Shown: positions 53,613 through 62,731 of the stretch, piece by piece
Layout of the letters: each line of letters opens with the position of its first letter
Numbering within the stretch: position 1 is the first letter of the stretch
DNA from: Slackia faecicanis
GTDB lineage: Bacteria > Actinomycetota > Coriobacteriia > Coriobacteriales > Eggerthellaceae
Length of the DNA: 64,000 nt
Direction of reading: 5' to 3'
Assembly (NCBI RefSeq): GCF_003725295.1
Contig: NZ_QICB01000001.1
Span: 434,001 to 498,000, forward strand
Program-made: the position numbers and the translations under genes
Notes under the pieces: generated by a model
What the model was told of the DNA's origin: nothing
Databases searched by the model: none
The model's input: the letters and a program-made list of their open reading frames with translations, nothing else

Positions 53613-54110
53613 TTATCGATAGTTGACGTATTGCAACGGCTGTCCGTAGTCGTTGCCCTTCAAAAACGCGATGACCTCCTGGAGCGCGTCGCGCGAAGCA
53701 GAGCTCACGCGCAGCTTGTCGCCCTCGATGGTCACCTTCACCTTAAGCTTCTGGGCCTTGATGTCCTTGTTGATCTTGGAAGCCGTTTCCTTGTCGATAC
53801 CTTCGACGATCTCGCCCGTCTGACGAACGCTCTGGCCGGCGGCGGCCACGGGCTCGCCCCACTTCACGGAGTTCAGATCGATGCCGCGGCGGATGAGCTT
53901 GCTGGCCAAGACGTCGATGACTTGTTTGGCCACGAAGTCGGCCGGGGCGGCCACGGTGATTTTGCGGCCTCCCTTGTCGAGCGTGATCTCGGCGCCCGAG
54001 TCTTTGAGGTCGTAGCGCTGGGCGAGCTCGCGCTTCGCCTGGCCGAACGCGTTATCGACCTCCTGCATGTCGACGGTGGACACGACGTCGAAGCTGGATT
54101 CTTTCGCCAT
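53613..54110 (-). CDS. yajQ: YajQ-family nucleotide-binding protein
   Basis: 165 residues, standard for YajQ (SFDVVSTVDMQEVDNAF...RYDLKDSGAEI...). Two ferredoxin-like folds. Some members bind cyclic di-GMP and act as transcription cofactors; in this lineage the role is unknown. The ATG at 54110 follows GAAAGG. 16 bp before rimO. Confidence 0.93.
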   Translation of the reverse strand: MAKESSFDVVSTVDMQEVDNAFGQAKRELAQRYDLKDSGAEITLDKGGRKITVAAPADFVAKQVIDVLASKLIRRGIDLNSVKWGEPVAAAGQSVRQTGEIVEGIDKETASKINKDIKAQKLKVKVTIEGDKLRVSSASRDALQEVIAFLKGNDYGQPLQYVNYR

Positions 54111-54135
54111 GATGGCAACCTTTCTTCTTGGATGG

Positions 54136-54172
54136 AAAAACGACGAACGGGCGAGTCGTGCGGCCCGCCCGT
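54136..54172 (-). terminator. Terminator after the rodZ-like gene
   Basis: ACGGGCG / CGCCCGT (54147-54153 with 54166-54172), 12-base loop, then TCGTCGTTTTT on the minus strand. The spacer before the T-run weakens the call. Confidence 0.55.
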
Positions 54173-54183
54173 GGAAAAACGCA

Positions 54184-55476
54184 TTATGCGGCAGAGGAAT
54201 TCCCCGCGCTCGAGGCGGCCTCGCCCGAGCCTTCGCTCGAAGAGTCGCCCGCGGCGGCGTGCTCTTCGTTCCACTGCGCGAGGACGTCGGCGAAGCTCAC
54301 GTTCACCGTGGCCACGCCCGACGATCCCGCCTTGAGGGGGATCTCGACGCCGTCCTGCGTCAGCTTCACGCCGTCAGGCGGCGTGACGTGGAATTCGAAA
54401 TCGCCCGTGACGTCGTAGGACTGGCTCTTGGGACCGGTGGCGTCGCCGCCGTCGACGTATTTGCCGTCTATGTACACCTCGAAATAGGTGGTGACGCCCT
54501 TGGGGATGTCGTAGGCCATGACGGTCTTCGTGGGAGCGGCGGCCTTGGCGGCCTCTTCGGCCTTCGCCGCGTCCTCCTCGGCCTTGGCGGCGCCGTCTTG
54601 GGCCGCCGCGTCGTCGGCGGACGAATCGGTCGTGGCGGAGCCGGGAAGCCCCGTGATATTCATGGGCGCGGGTTCCTGCTCGACGTTCTGGGCGCGGCCG
54701 ATGCCGTTGGCGAGCACCGCGATGACCACCACGAGCAACAGCACGATGATGCCCGCGACGATGAAGGGCATCTTGTCGCGCCAGCTGGGAGGACGCACGC
54801 CGATGTTTTTAGGCGCGGCGTAGAGGTTGGTGTAGTGCTCCCCCGGCATGCTCGAACGGCGGGCGCGGTGGGTGCTGCGCGCGTCATGGCGACGGCCGTC
54901 CTCGACCGGCTCGATGCGACGCGTCTGGTCGCTCGAGCGGCGCGCGTTGCGCTGAGAAAGGCCCTGGCCGTAGGCGTTGTACGAGCCCACGTGCACCGCG
55001 CCGATACGGCTGGCGGGCTCTTTGGGCGGCGCGATCGCGGCGTCGATATCGTCGAACAGCCGGTCGTCGAAGCCTCCCGACGAGCGACGGGCGCGCTCGC
55101 GGTCCGCCTGGGAAGCGGCCTGCTCCTTAGCGGCACGCTCGTCTTCATGCCCGCGGTCGAGCACCGCCGAGCGGCGCGACGAAGGCATGTCGAAGCCGGA
55201 CGGCCTGATGTTCTCGCGCGCATGCTCCACCTGGCTGCGATACTGGGCGTTTTGGTACATCTTCACCACTTCGGTGGTATTGAGGCCCAGATAGCGCGCA
55301 TAGGCGTTGATCATATTGCGAGAGTAGCCGCGCGGCGGCATGGCGTCGATATCGGAGTCCTCGATGCGTTCGAGGATATCGGGGCGTATGCGGATGCGTC
55401 GGGCGACCGACACGAGGTCTTCGCCGCTCTGCTCGCGCGCATGGCGCAACACGTCGCCGAAATTCATTTCGTCCAC
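54184..55476 (-). CDS. RodZ-like membrane protein (HTH_25 + DUF4115)
   Basis: 430 residues. N-terminal Xre-type HTH_25 (NFGDVLRHAREQSGEDLVSVA...PPRGYSRNMINAYARYLGL), a disordered basic linker (90-230), one membrane helix (about 238-260), a linker with AAKAEE repeats, and an extracytoplasmic beta domain (FEVYIDGKYVDGG..FEFHVTPPDG) like DUF4115. RodZ connects MreB to the wall machinery. GTG start at 55476 with AAGGAGG 7 bp upstream. It follows ftsK by 11 bp. No mreB here, so the partner is open. Confidence 0.82.
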   Translation of the reverse strand: MDEMNFGDVLRHAREQSGEDLVSVARRIRIRPDILERIEDSDIDAMPPRGYSRNMINAYARYLGLNTTEVVKMYQNAQYRSQVEHARENIRPSGFDMPSSRRSAVLDRGHEDERAAKEQAASQADRERARRSSGGFDDRLFDDIDAAIAPPKEPASRIGAVHVGSYNAYGQGLSQRNARRSSDQTRRIEPVEDGRRHDARSTHRARRSSMPGEHYTNLYAAPKNIGVRPPSWRDKMPFIVAGIIVLLLVVVIAVLANGIGRAQNVEQEPAPMNITGLPGSATTDSSADDAAAQDGAAKAEEDAAKAEEAAKAAAPTKTVMAYDIPKGVTTYFEVYIDGKYVDGGDATGPKSQSYDVTGDFEFHVTPPDGVKLTQDGVEIPLKAGSSGVATVNVSFADVLAQWNEEHAAAGDSSSEGSGEAASSAGNSSAA

Positions 55477-55487
55477 GCCGTTCCTCC

Positions 55488-58415
55488 TTAGAATCCTTCC
55501 GAGGCATCCTGGGCTTCGAATGCCTTGAGCGTTTCAAGTTCCATCGCATCGACCAGCACCTCGCGCGGCTTGCTGCCGTTCGGGGGGCCGACGATGCCTT
55601 TCTCTTCAAGCATGTCCATTATACGGCCGGCGCGCGAATAGCCCACGCTCAACCGCCGCTGGATGTTCGAGGTCGACCCCAGGCCGCTCGCCACCACGAT
55701 ATCGGCCGCCTCCCACAGCAAGGGGTCGTCCGAACTCGACGACCCGCCCGATCCGTCGGGCATCGACGAGCCGAGGCCGATGACGTTGGTCTGCAAGATC
55801 TCCTGGTGGTATTCGGGCTCGCCCTGCTCTTTGAGATGCGCCACCACGGCCTCGATTTCCTCCTCGGACACGAAGCAGCCCTGCAGACGCTGCGGCTTGG
55901 CGTATTCGGGCTTGCTGAACAGCATGTCGCCCAAGCCGATCAGGTTCTCGGCGCCCGGCGTGTCCAAGATGACGCGCGAGTCGATGCCCGACGCCACGTT
56001 GAAGGCGATGCGGTTGGTGATGTTCGCCTTGATCAGGCCCGTGACCACGTTGGTGGACGGGCGCTGCGTGGCCACGATCATATGGATGCCCGCGGCGCGC
56101 GCGAGCTGGGCGATGCGGCTGATCGAAAGCTCGACCTCTTTGCCCACGTTCATCATCAGGTCGGCGAGCTCGTCGATGATGATGACGATGTAGGGCATCT
56201 TCTTGGCGGGCTCGGCGCCTTCGTCGGCCTCTTCGTCGAAGACCCCCTGCTCGACCTTCTTGTTGTACTGGGCGATGTTGCGCACGCCCGCCTTCGACAT
56301 GACCTTGAGCCTGCGCTCCATCTCGGCCACGCCCCATGCCAAGGCGCTCGCCGCCTCCTTGTTCTCGGTGACCACCGGGACATAGAGGTGCGGAATGCCG
56401 TTGTAGGGCGTGAACTCGACGCGCTTGGGGTCGATCATGATGAAGCGCACCTCGTCGGGCGTGGCGCGCATGAGGATCGACATGATCATGGCGTTGATCG
56501 CCACCGATTTGCCCGAGCCCGTGGTGCCGCCGATCAGCAGATGGGGCATCTTGGCCAGGTCGGTGACGATCGAATGGCCCTCGACGTCTTTGCCGATGGC
56601 CATCTCGAGCGGCGAACCCTTGGCGTCTTTGATCACGTCTCCCAAAAGCACGTTCTGGCGCACCTTGTTGGGAACCTCGATGCCCACGTGGTTGGTGCCG
56701 GGAATCGGGGCGAAGATGCGCACGCCGGGCGCCGCGAGCGCAAGCGCGATGTCGTCTTGCAACGCCATGATCCTGCTCACGCGCACGCCGCTGGGAAGGT
56801 CAACCTTGAACAGCGTCACCGTGGGGCCGGCGACCCAGCCGACCACCGTGGCCATGATGTTGAAGTCTTCGAGCGTGCCCTGCAGCTCGGCAGCCGTGGC
56901 CGCGAGCTCGCGCTCGTCGGCTTCGGCGGCATGCTCGCTATGGCGGATCAGGCTGAACGCGGGAAGCGTGAAGCCGCCGCGCGTCTCGCCCTCGCCGCCC
57001 GCGATACGCGATGCGGCGGGAGCGGCGCATTTCTTGAGAGAGCGCGTCACGCCCGAAACCGCGGCCTCGGGCGCGCTCGCGGCGCGTTCGAGCTTGCGCG
57101 TCATGGGCGCGGGCGGCACGGCCTTGGGCTCCTCGATGACGGGAGCAGCCGGCGAGAATACATCGTCTTCGGGGTCTTCCCACGGAAGGGCGCGCTTGGC
57201 AGGCGCCTCTTTGCGCGCGGAAAGCGAGCGCGTTGCCGTGGCGGGCGCGACGGGCGCGGCCTCGAACACGTTGTCTTCTTCCTCGGACTCGAGCGCAGGC
57301 GCAGGCGCAGGCGCCGCCGTGCGCTCGGAGCGCAGGAATCCAGGCTCCGCCGGGGCCTCGTCGGAAGCCGCGGGCACCATGCCCCGTTCGTCGAGGGGGT
57401 CTTCCACGCCGAGGACCCTCGTACGCTTCGCCTCGATCGCGCGGCCTTCGTCGGCGATGGCGCGGGCCTCGTCGTAGGCGTAGTCGGAAGGCCAGTACAT
57501 GTCGACCGACATCGCGGACGGGCCGCCCTGCGCGGTGCTCGGGGCGCCGAGCACCTGGGTGGAAAGCGACTGCGACGCGCGTCGCGGACGCGACAGGTCA
57601 CGCGGGACGCGGGGAATCGGGTCGGGGCGGCGCACGATGCGCGCCGGCGGCTCGGAGCTTTGCGCGGGACGATACGCGGGCGAATCGAGCGCGTCGGATT
57701 CGTCTTCCTCGGCCGCGGCCTCGCGCTGCTCGCGGCGGCGCTCGACGCGCTCTTTGACCGAGGCGATAGCGTCATGGGCGGTATGCAGCGCCCCCGACAC
57801 GGAGAATCCGATGACCACCGCGCCGCCCAGGGCGAGGCCCACCATGACGATGGCGCCCACTACGCGGCCGAGAAGCTCGAGCAAGGCCCACGCGACGCCC
57901 GCGCCCAGGTATCCGCCGTGCGTGCGCAGCGCCTCGGCGCCGAACAGCAGCGACGGATCGGCATCGGCCCCCGGCACGAACAGCGACAGCAGGGCCTCGA
58001 ACGCCACGAACAGCATGATGAAGCCGACGCCCATGCGCAAGGCGAGCACGTCCGTCTCGCCGCGCAGGAGAAAGCACGCCCCCACCGCGGCCAGAAGGAC
58101 GGGCAGGACGTAGGCGCCCACGCCCAGGGCGGCATGAAGCGCCCCGGCCAAAGCCGAGGTGATGAAGCCCGAGGGCGGAAAGACGGCCGTGACGAACAAG
58201 ACGACGGCCGCCACGGCGATGGCGACGCCCGCGATGTCGCGCTTGGTGCGCTCGTCGAAAATGAGCGGAGCGGCGCTTTCGGGCGCTTCGGCCTCGGGCT
58301 CTTTGCGACGGCCCTTGCTCTTCGAAGGCGCGTCCTTCAAAGCGACGCGGCCTTCCTTGGCCGCATCGCTTTTCTTCTTCGGTTGTGATTCGGTGGTCTT
58401 GGAACCGCGAGCCAC
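55488..58415 (-). CDS. ftsK: DNA translocase FtsK/SpoIIIE
   Basis: 975 residues. Four to five N-terminal membrane helices (60-210), a long Ala/Pro/Arg linker (230-480), the motor with Walker A GGTTGSGKSVAIN and Walker B IIIDELADLM, and the C-terminal winged-helix gamma domain (SNIQRRLSVGYSRAGRIMD) that reads polarity sequences. Pumps chromosome ends through the septum. GTG start at 58415 with AAGGAG. Followed by the rodZ-like gene. Confidence 0.97.
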   Translation of the reverse strand: MARGSKTTESQPKKKSDAAKEGRVALKDAPSKSKGRRKEPEAEAPESAAPLIFDERTKRDIAGVAIAVAAVVLFVTAVFPPSGFITSALAGALHAALGVGAYVLPVLLAAVGACFLLRGETDVLALRMGVGFIMLFVAFEALLSLFVPGADADPSLLFGAEALRTHGGYLGAGVAWALLELLGRVVGAIVMVGLALGGAVVIGFSVSGALHTAHDAIASVKERVERRREQREAAAEEDESDALDSPAYRPAQSSEPPARIVRRPDPIPRVPRDLSRPRRASQSLSTQVLGAPSTAQGGPSAMSVDMYWPSDYAYDEARAIADEGRAIEAKRTRVLGVEDPLDERGMVPAASDEAPAEPGFLRSERTAAPAPAPALESEEEDNVFEAAPVAPATATRSLSARKEAPAKRALPWEDPEDDVFSPAAPVIEEPKAVPPAPMTRKLERAASAPEAAVSGVTRSLKKCAAPAASRIAGGEGETRGGFTLPAFSLIRHSEHAAEADERELAATAAELQGTLEDFNIMATVVGWVAGPTVTLFKVDLPSGVRVSRIMALQDDIALALAAPGVRIFAPIPGTNHVGIEVPNKVRQNVLLGDVIKDAKGSPLEMAIGKDVEGHSIVTDLAKMPHLLIGGTTGSGKSVAINAMIMSILMRATPDEVRFIMIDPKRVEFTPYNGIPHLYVPVVTENKEAASALAWGVAEMERRLKVMSKAGVRNIAQYNKKVEQGVFDEEADEGAEPAKKMPYIVIIIDELADLMMNVGKEVELSISRIAQLARAAGIHMIVATQRPSTNVVTGLIKANITNRIAFNVASGIDSRVILDTPGAENLIGLGDMLFSKPEYAKPQRLQGCFVSEEEIEAVVAHLKEQGEPEYHQEILQTNVIGLGSSMPDGSGGSSSSDDPLLWEAADIVVASGLGSTSNIQRRLSVGYSRAGRIMDMLEEKGIVGPPNGSKPREVLVDAMELETLKAFEAQDASEGF

Positions 58416-58489
58416 GTTACTGCACTCCTTGCCTCATGCCGCGTCTATCATGCATTCGACCTGCGTTTTTCAACGCGTGTGCGCCCCGT

Positions 58490-60505
58490 TTACAGCTCGA
58501 TGATCGCGCACACCACCATGGGACGCTGCTTGGTGCGCTCCCACAGAAGCGAGAGAAGGGCGTCGCGGCAGACCTTCTCGAGGTCTTTGCCCTTGGTGCC
58601 CTTGTCGAGCGCGCGACGCAGCGTTCCCTTCACGGTTTCGCCGGCCTCGCGGCGCAGCTGGGCCACGTCGCCGCCGGTGATGCCGCGCATTTCAACGCGC
58701 ACCGGGCCTTCGATCTGCTTCTTGCGCACGTTGACCGCGGCCGCGATGGTCGCGATGCCGTAGTTGGAAAGCGCCTGGCGCTCGTCGAGCACGTCGCGCG
58801 AGGTGTCGCCCACCGACAGGCCGTCCACGTAGACGATGCCGCTTTCGACCGGCTCGCCGAAACGGACGCCCGCCTCGGACAGCTCGAGCGTGTCGCCGTT
58901 CTCGCACAGGAAGATTTTGCGCGGGTCGACGCCCGTGGCCTCGGCCAGGCGCGCATGGGCGCGCAGGTGCGTGGACTCGCCGTGCACCGGCATGAAATGC
59001 TTCGGCTGCACGATGGAAAGCACCAGCTTGAGCTCTTCGGCGCCTGCGTGGCCGGACACATGCACCATAGCGCGCTTCTTGTCATAGACCTCGCAGCCGA
59101 TCTTGGCGAGCGAGTTGACGACGCGCGTGACGGCCTTCTCGTTGCCGGGGACCGGCGTGGCCGAAATGATCACGGTGTCGCCCTGGTCGATCTGAATCGT
59201 GCGGTGCTCGCCGTTGGCGATGCGCGCGAGGGCCGACAGGGGCTCGCCCTGGCTGCCCGTGCACATGATGACCACCTTCTCGGGCGGGGTGCCCTTGAGG
59301 TCGTAGGCGTCGATCAGGTCGACGTCTTGGATCTTCAGATAGCCCAGGCGACGGGCGATATCGGTGTTCTGCACCATGGAACGGCCCGTGACGACCACCT
59401 TGCGGCCGTTGGCCACGGCGGCGTCGGCGATCTGCTGCAGACGGTGGATATGGCTTGCGAAGCTGGCGATGATCACGCGGCCCTTCGCGTTTTCGATGAT
59501 CCGGCGCAGCGTGCGGCCCACTTCGGCCTCGGAAGGCGTGAAGTTGGGGTTCTGCGCGTTCGTGGAGTCGGACATCATCAGGTCGACGCCCATCTTGGAG
59601 AAACGCGCGAGCGCGCCGAAATCGGTGTGCACGCCGTCGATGGGGCTCTGGTCGAGCTTGAAGTCGCCCGTGTGCAGCACGTTGCCCGCGGCGGACTGCA
59701 TGAACACGCCCACGGCGCCGGGGATGGAGTGGTTCACCGCGAAGAAATCGACGATGAAGCCGCCCAGCTTGATTTCGTCGCCCGCCTTGATCTCGGCGAG
59801 CTTCGCCTTCACGCGATGCTCGTTGAACTTGCCCTCGATCAGGCCGAGCGTCATCTTGGTGCCGTAGATCGGCACCTTGCGGGACAGGTCCTTCATCAGA
59901 TACGGCAGCGAGCCGGTGTGGTCTTCGTGGCCGTGCGTGATGATGATGCCGCGCAGCTTGTGCTCGTTTTCGAGCACGTAGGTGTAGTCGGGCAGGATCA
60001 AATCGATGCCCGGATGGTCGTCGTCGGGAAACATCAGGCCCGCGTCGACGAGCAGCATGTCGTCGCCGCACTCGAACACGGTCATGTTCTTGCCGATGGC
60101 GTCGAGGCCGCCCAGGGGAATGATTTTCAGCTTGGCGGCGGGGTTTTTCTTCACGCCCGCGCGACGGCGCGTGCCGCCCGTGGTCTTGGAGGCGTTGCGC
60201 GTGCGCGGCTTGGAAAAGCTTTCCTGCTCCATCTGGTCTTCCGGCGTGATCTGAGGACGCTTGTGCTCGACCGAGACGGTCTTGTGGCGCGTCGTGTTGC
60301 GACGACGGCGGTTCTGGCTGCGCTGCTCGGAGGCTGCGCCCTCGGCGGCGGGCTTGGCCTGGCCGCCGCGCGACTGCGAGCGGCCCTGGTTCTGGCCCTG
60401 GTTCTGATTCTGGCTGCGAGGCGCGCGGCGCGTCTCGGAACGGTCGGCCGCGCTCTTCTGGGAATTGCCGGCGTTCGCTTCGCCGTTGATATGTTCGTTG
60501 CTCAA
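58490..60505 (-). CDS. rnj: Ribonuclease J with Gln/Arg-rich N-terminal extension
   Basis: 671 residues from a TTG at 60505; AAAGGAG lies 10 bp upstream and no ATG or GTG fits. Metallo-beta-lactamase fold with THGHEDHTG, beta-CASP domain with GSQGEP, and a C-terminal domain. 5'-3' exo- and endoribonuclease. Residues 1-125 are low-complexity (QNQGQNQGRSQSRGG, RRRR) and may bind RNA; this extension is longer than in Bacillus RNase J1. Upstream of ftsK by 74 bp. Confidence 0.93.
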   Translation of the reverse strand: MSNEHINGEANAGNSQKSAADRSETRRAPRSQNQNQGQNQGRSQSRGGQAKPAAEGAASEQRSQNRRRRNTTRHKTVSVEHKRPQITPEDQMEQESFSKPRTRNASKTTGGTRRRAGVKKNPAAKLKIIPLGGLDAIGKNMTVFECGDDMLLVDAGLMFPDDDHPGIDLILPDYTYVLENEHKLRGIIITHGHEDHTGSLPYLMKDLSRKVPIYGTKMTLGLIEGKFNEHRVKAKLAEIKAGDEIKLGGFIVDFFAVNHSIPGAVGVFMQSAAGNVLHTGDFKLDQSPIDGVHTDFGALARFSKMGVDLMMSDSTNAQNPNFTPSEAEVGRTLRRIIENAKGRVIIASFASHIHRLQQIADAAVANGRKVVVTGRSMVQNTDIARRLGYLKIQDVDLIDAYDLKGTPPEKVVIMCTGSQGEPLSALARIANGEHRTIQIDQGDTVIISATPVPGNEKAVTRVVNSLAKIGCEVYDKKRAMVHVSGHAGAEELKLVLSIVQPKHFMPVHGESTHLRAHARLAEATGVDPRKIFLCENGDTLELSEAGVRFGEPVESGIVYVDGLSVGDTSRDVLDERQALSNYGIATIAAAVNVRKKQIEGPVRVEMRGITGGDVAQLRREAGETVKGTLRRALDKGTKGKDLEKVCRDALLSLLWERTKQRPMVVCAIIEL

Positions 60506-60661
60506 AACGGTAATGCTCCTTTGATATCGGACGACATGGTTGCTATACAAACATCGGCGCCCATGGGCCGATGCTTCGTTCGTGAAAAGGGGCGCGTGCG
60601 CCCGAAACGCCGCGCGCGACGAGGCGCACGAAGCGTTCGCTTCCTTGATAATCAACGCTTT

Positions 60662-60670
60662 ATTGTACCA
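60662..60670 (-). promoter_or_regulatory. Possible rnj promoter (extended -10)
   Basis: TGGTACAAT on the minus strand in the only AT-rich part of the rnj-ABC gap, about 160 bp before the TTG start. No -35 seen. Confidence 0.4.
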
Positions 60671-60775
60671 ATTAACCGCACTTCGCTCCATCGACGGAAC
60701 GCAGCACGTCCAAACGCCACAACTCGCCGGGCGCGCGGGCGGCGGAAAAACGGGCGCGGAAGCGGACGGAACAGG

Positions 60776-62575
60776 CTAGTCGAGATAGGCCCCCGTCTGG
60801 CGATTCCACAGGTCGGCATACACGCCGCCCGCCTCGATCAGCTCGGCGTGCGGGCCGTCCTCGACGACGCGACCTCCCTCGAGCACCACGATGCGGTCGA
60901 GGCCCGCCACCGTGGACAGGCGATGGGCCACCACCACCGCGGTGCGTCCGCGCATCAACTCCTCCAGCGCGTCTTGCACCATCTTCTCGCTCTCGGAATC
61001 GAGCGCGCTCGTAGCCTCGTCCAAAACCAGGATCGGACAATCGGCCAGAATGGCGCGCGCGATCGCGATGCGCTGGCGCTGTCCGCCCGAAAGCTTCACG
61101 CCGCGCTCGCCCGTGACGGTGTCGAAGCCCTGCGGCAGGCGCTCGATGAACTCGAGGGCGTTGGCGCGCCGCGCCGCCTCGCGGATTTCCTCCATCGTGG
61201 CATCGGGCCTGCCGTAGGCGATGTTTTCGGCCACGCTGCGGTGGAACAGCAGCGATTCCTGCGGCACGTAGGCGATCTGGCGGCGCAGCGAGCGCTGCGT
61301 GGCGTCGGCGATGTTCTGGCCGTCGATTTCGATCCCGCCCTCCTGGATGTCGGACAGGCGCAGCAAAAGCTTGGTGAGCGTGGTCTTGCCCGCGCCGCTC
61401 GCCCCCACCAATCCCACGCGCTGGCCTGCGGGAATATGCAGGTCGAATCCGTCGAAGACGCGGGTCTTCACGCCTCCGTCGACGTAATCGAAGCCGATGC
61501 CGGCGAAATCGATCGCGCCCTCGCGCGCTTCGAGGTCGAACGCGTCGGGAGCGTCGGCCACCAGGCGCGGCTCGTCGAGCGCGGCCGTCATGCCGGAGGC
61601 GTCGCCGAAGGCGCGGTTGAAGCGCTGCAGGCCGTTGTTGATGAAATTGAACTGGTTGGTCACCGTGTAGGTGTAGGTGAACATCATCACGAGCGTGCCG
61701 GGCGTGATGCCGTACCATGCGTTGCCGCCCGCGATGAACACCGACACCGCCGCCATGATCGTCACCGCGATGCAGGCCGTGACGATGCCGCGCGTAAGCG
61801 ACGCCTGCATGCGCTTCGAATCGCGCGCCACCACGTCTTTGTTCGCGGCGTCGAACAGGCCGCGCTCGTAATCTTCGCGGCCGTAGGTCTTCACGGCCAA
61901 GATATTGGCCACCGAATCGGACAGCTCGCCCGACAGGTGGTTCTGCGCGCCCGCCGCCTGCTCGTTGAGATGCAGGATGCGCTTATACATATAGTAGGAA
62001 ACGCAGGCGTACAGCGCGAGCAGCGCCATGAGGATCGCCACATACACCGGCACGCGCGGCGCCAGGATGGCGCAGGTGAAGATAATCGAGCAGGCCACCG
62101 GCAGAAACGGGAACGTGATCGTTTCCAGCAGCAGCTGATAGGCACTCATGAACTTGGCGGTCTGGCTGACCAGCGTGCCGCCGAAACGGTTGGAATGAAA
62201 GCTCATGGACTGGTTGCACAGCGCATCGAAGCTCATCGTGGCCAGGTCGTACGACGCCGCGATCTGCAGCTTGTACATGGCGTAGTCTTGCAGCTTGCTT
62301 GCCGCCTGGCCGCACACGTTGATCGCGATCAACGCGAAAATGAACGGCCCGAACACCGAAAACACCTGGTCGGAAGGCACGGGGCCCGCGCTTACCTTAT
62401 CGACCACCAGGCTCATCACGTACGGATTGCCGTAGGAAAGCAAGGCGACGAACAAAAACGTCGAAACCATAAGCAGCGAGAACAGGCCGAAATGCTTGCG
62501 CGTGACCTGCCAGTAGTAATGCAGCGTGCGCTTCGTGGTCGATGCCGCCTTCTTCTTTTCACCATCGGTCGCCAT
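60776..62575 (-). CDS. ABC transporter, fused permease-ATPase (exporter half)
   Basis: 599 residues. Six membrane helices (about 35-310), then an ATPase with Walker A GASGAGKTT, signature LSGGQRQRIA, Walker B ILVLDEATSALD and a switch His in VVVAHRLS. A homo- or heterodimeric exporter of the MsbA/LmrA type. Only one half is encoded here, so homodimer is likely. The substrate is unknown. The ATG at 62575 follows AAGGGG. Confidence 0.93.
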   Translation of the reverse strand: MATDGEKKKAASTTKRTLHYYWQVTRKHFGLFSLLMVSTFLFVALLSYGNPYVMSLVVDKVSAGPVPSDQVFSVFGPFIFALIAINVCGQAASKLQDYAMYKLQIAASYDLATMSFDALCNQSMSFHSNRFGGTLVSQTAKFMSAYQLLLETITFPFLPVACSIIFTCAILAPRVPVYVAILMALLALYACVSYYMYKRILHLNEQAAGAQNHLSGELSDSVANILAVKTYGREDYERGLFDAANKDVVARDSKRMQASLTRGIVTACIAVTIMAAVSVFIAGGNAWYGITPGTLVMMFTYTYTVTNQFNFINNGLQRFNRAFGDASGMTAALDEPRLVADAPDAFDLEAREGAIDFAGIGFDYVDGGVKTRVFDGFDLHIPAGQRVGLVGASGAGKTTLTKLLLRLSDIQEGGIEIDGQNIADATQRSLRRQIAYVPQESLLFHRSVAENIAYGRPDATMEEIREAARRANALEFIERLPQGFDTVTGERGVKLSGGQRQRIAIARAILADCPILVLDEATSALDSESEKMVQDALEELMRGRTAVVVAHRLSTVAGLDRIVVLEGGRVVEDGPHAELIEAGGVYADLWNRQTGAYLD

Positions 62576-62671
62576 GAATCCCCTTTCGTCAAGCATCCGA
62601 TTATGCCACAGCGCACGCGCCCTGCGACGAAACGCCGCGGGAACGACGCAGGCGCTGCCCCCGTATACGGC

Positions 62672-62701
62672 GAGGCGGCGCCGACCATGCGACGCCGCCT
62701 C
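62672..62701. other. Hairpin between the ABC and NSS genes
   Basis: GAGGCGGCG / CGCCGCCTC, perfect 9-bp stem, 12-base loop, no U-run. May mark the 3' end of the NSS transcript. Confidence 0.4.
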
Positions 62702-62731
62702 GAATCTCTCGTATGCGATTTCGGACGAGTG

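Noticed and set aside
55806-58388. 860-codon open frame on the plus strand
   Set aside because: Antisense shadow of ftsK with His/Arg-rich composition.
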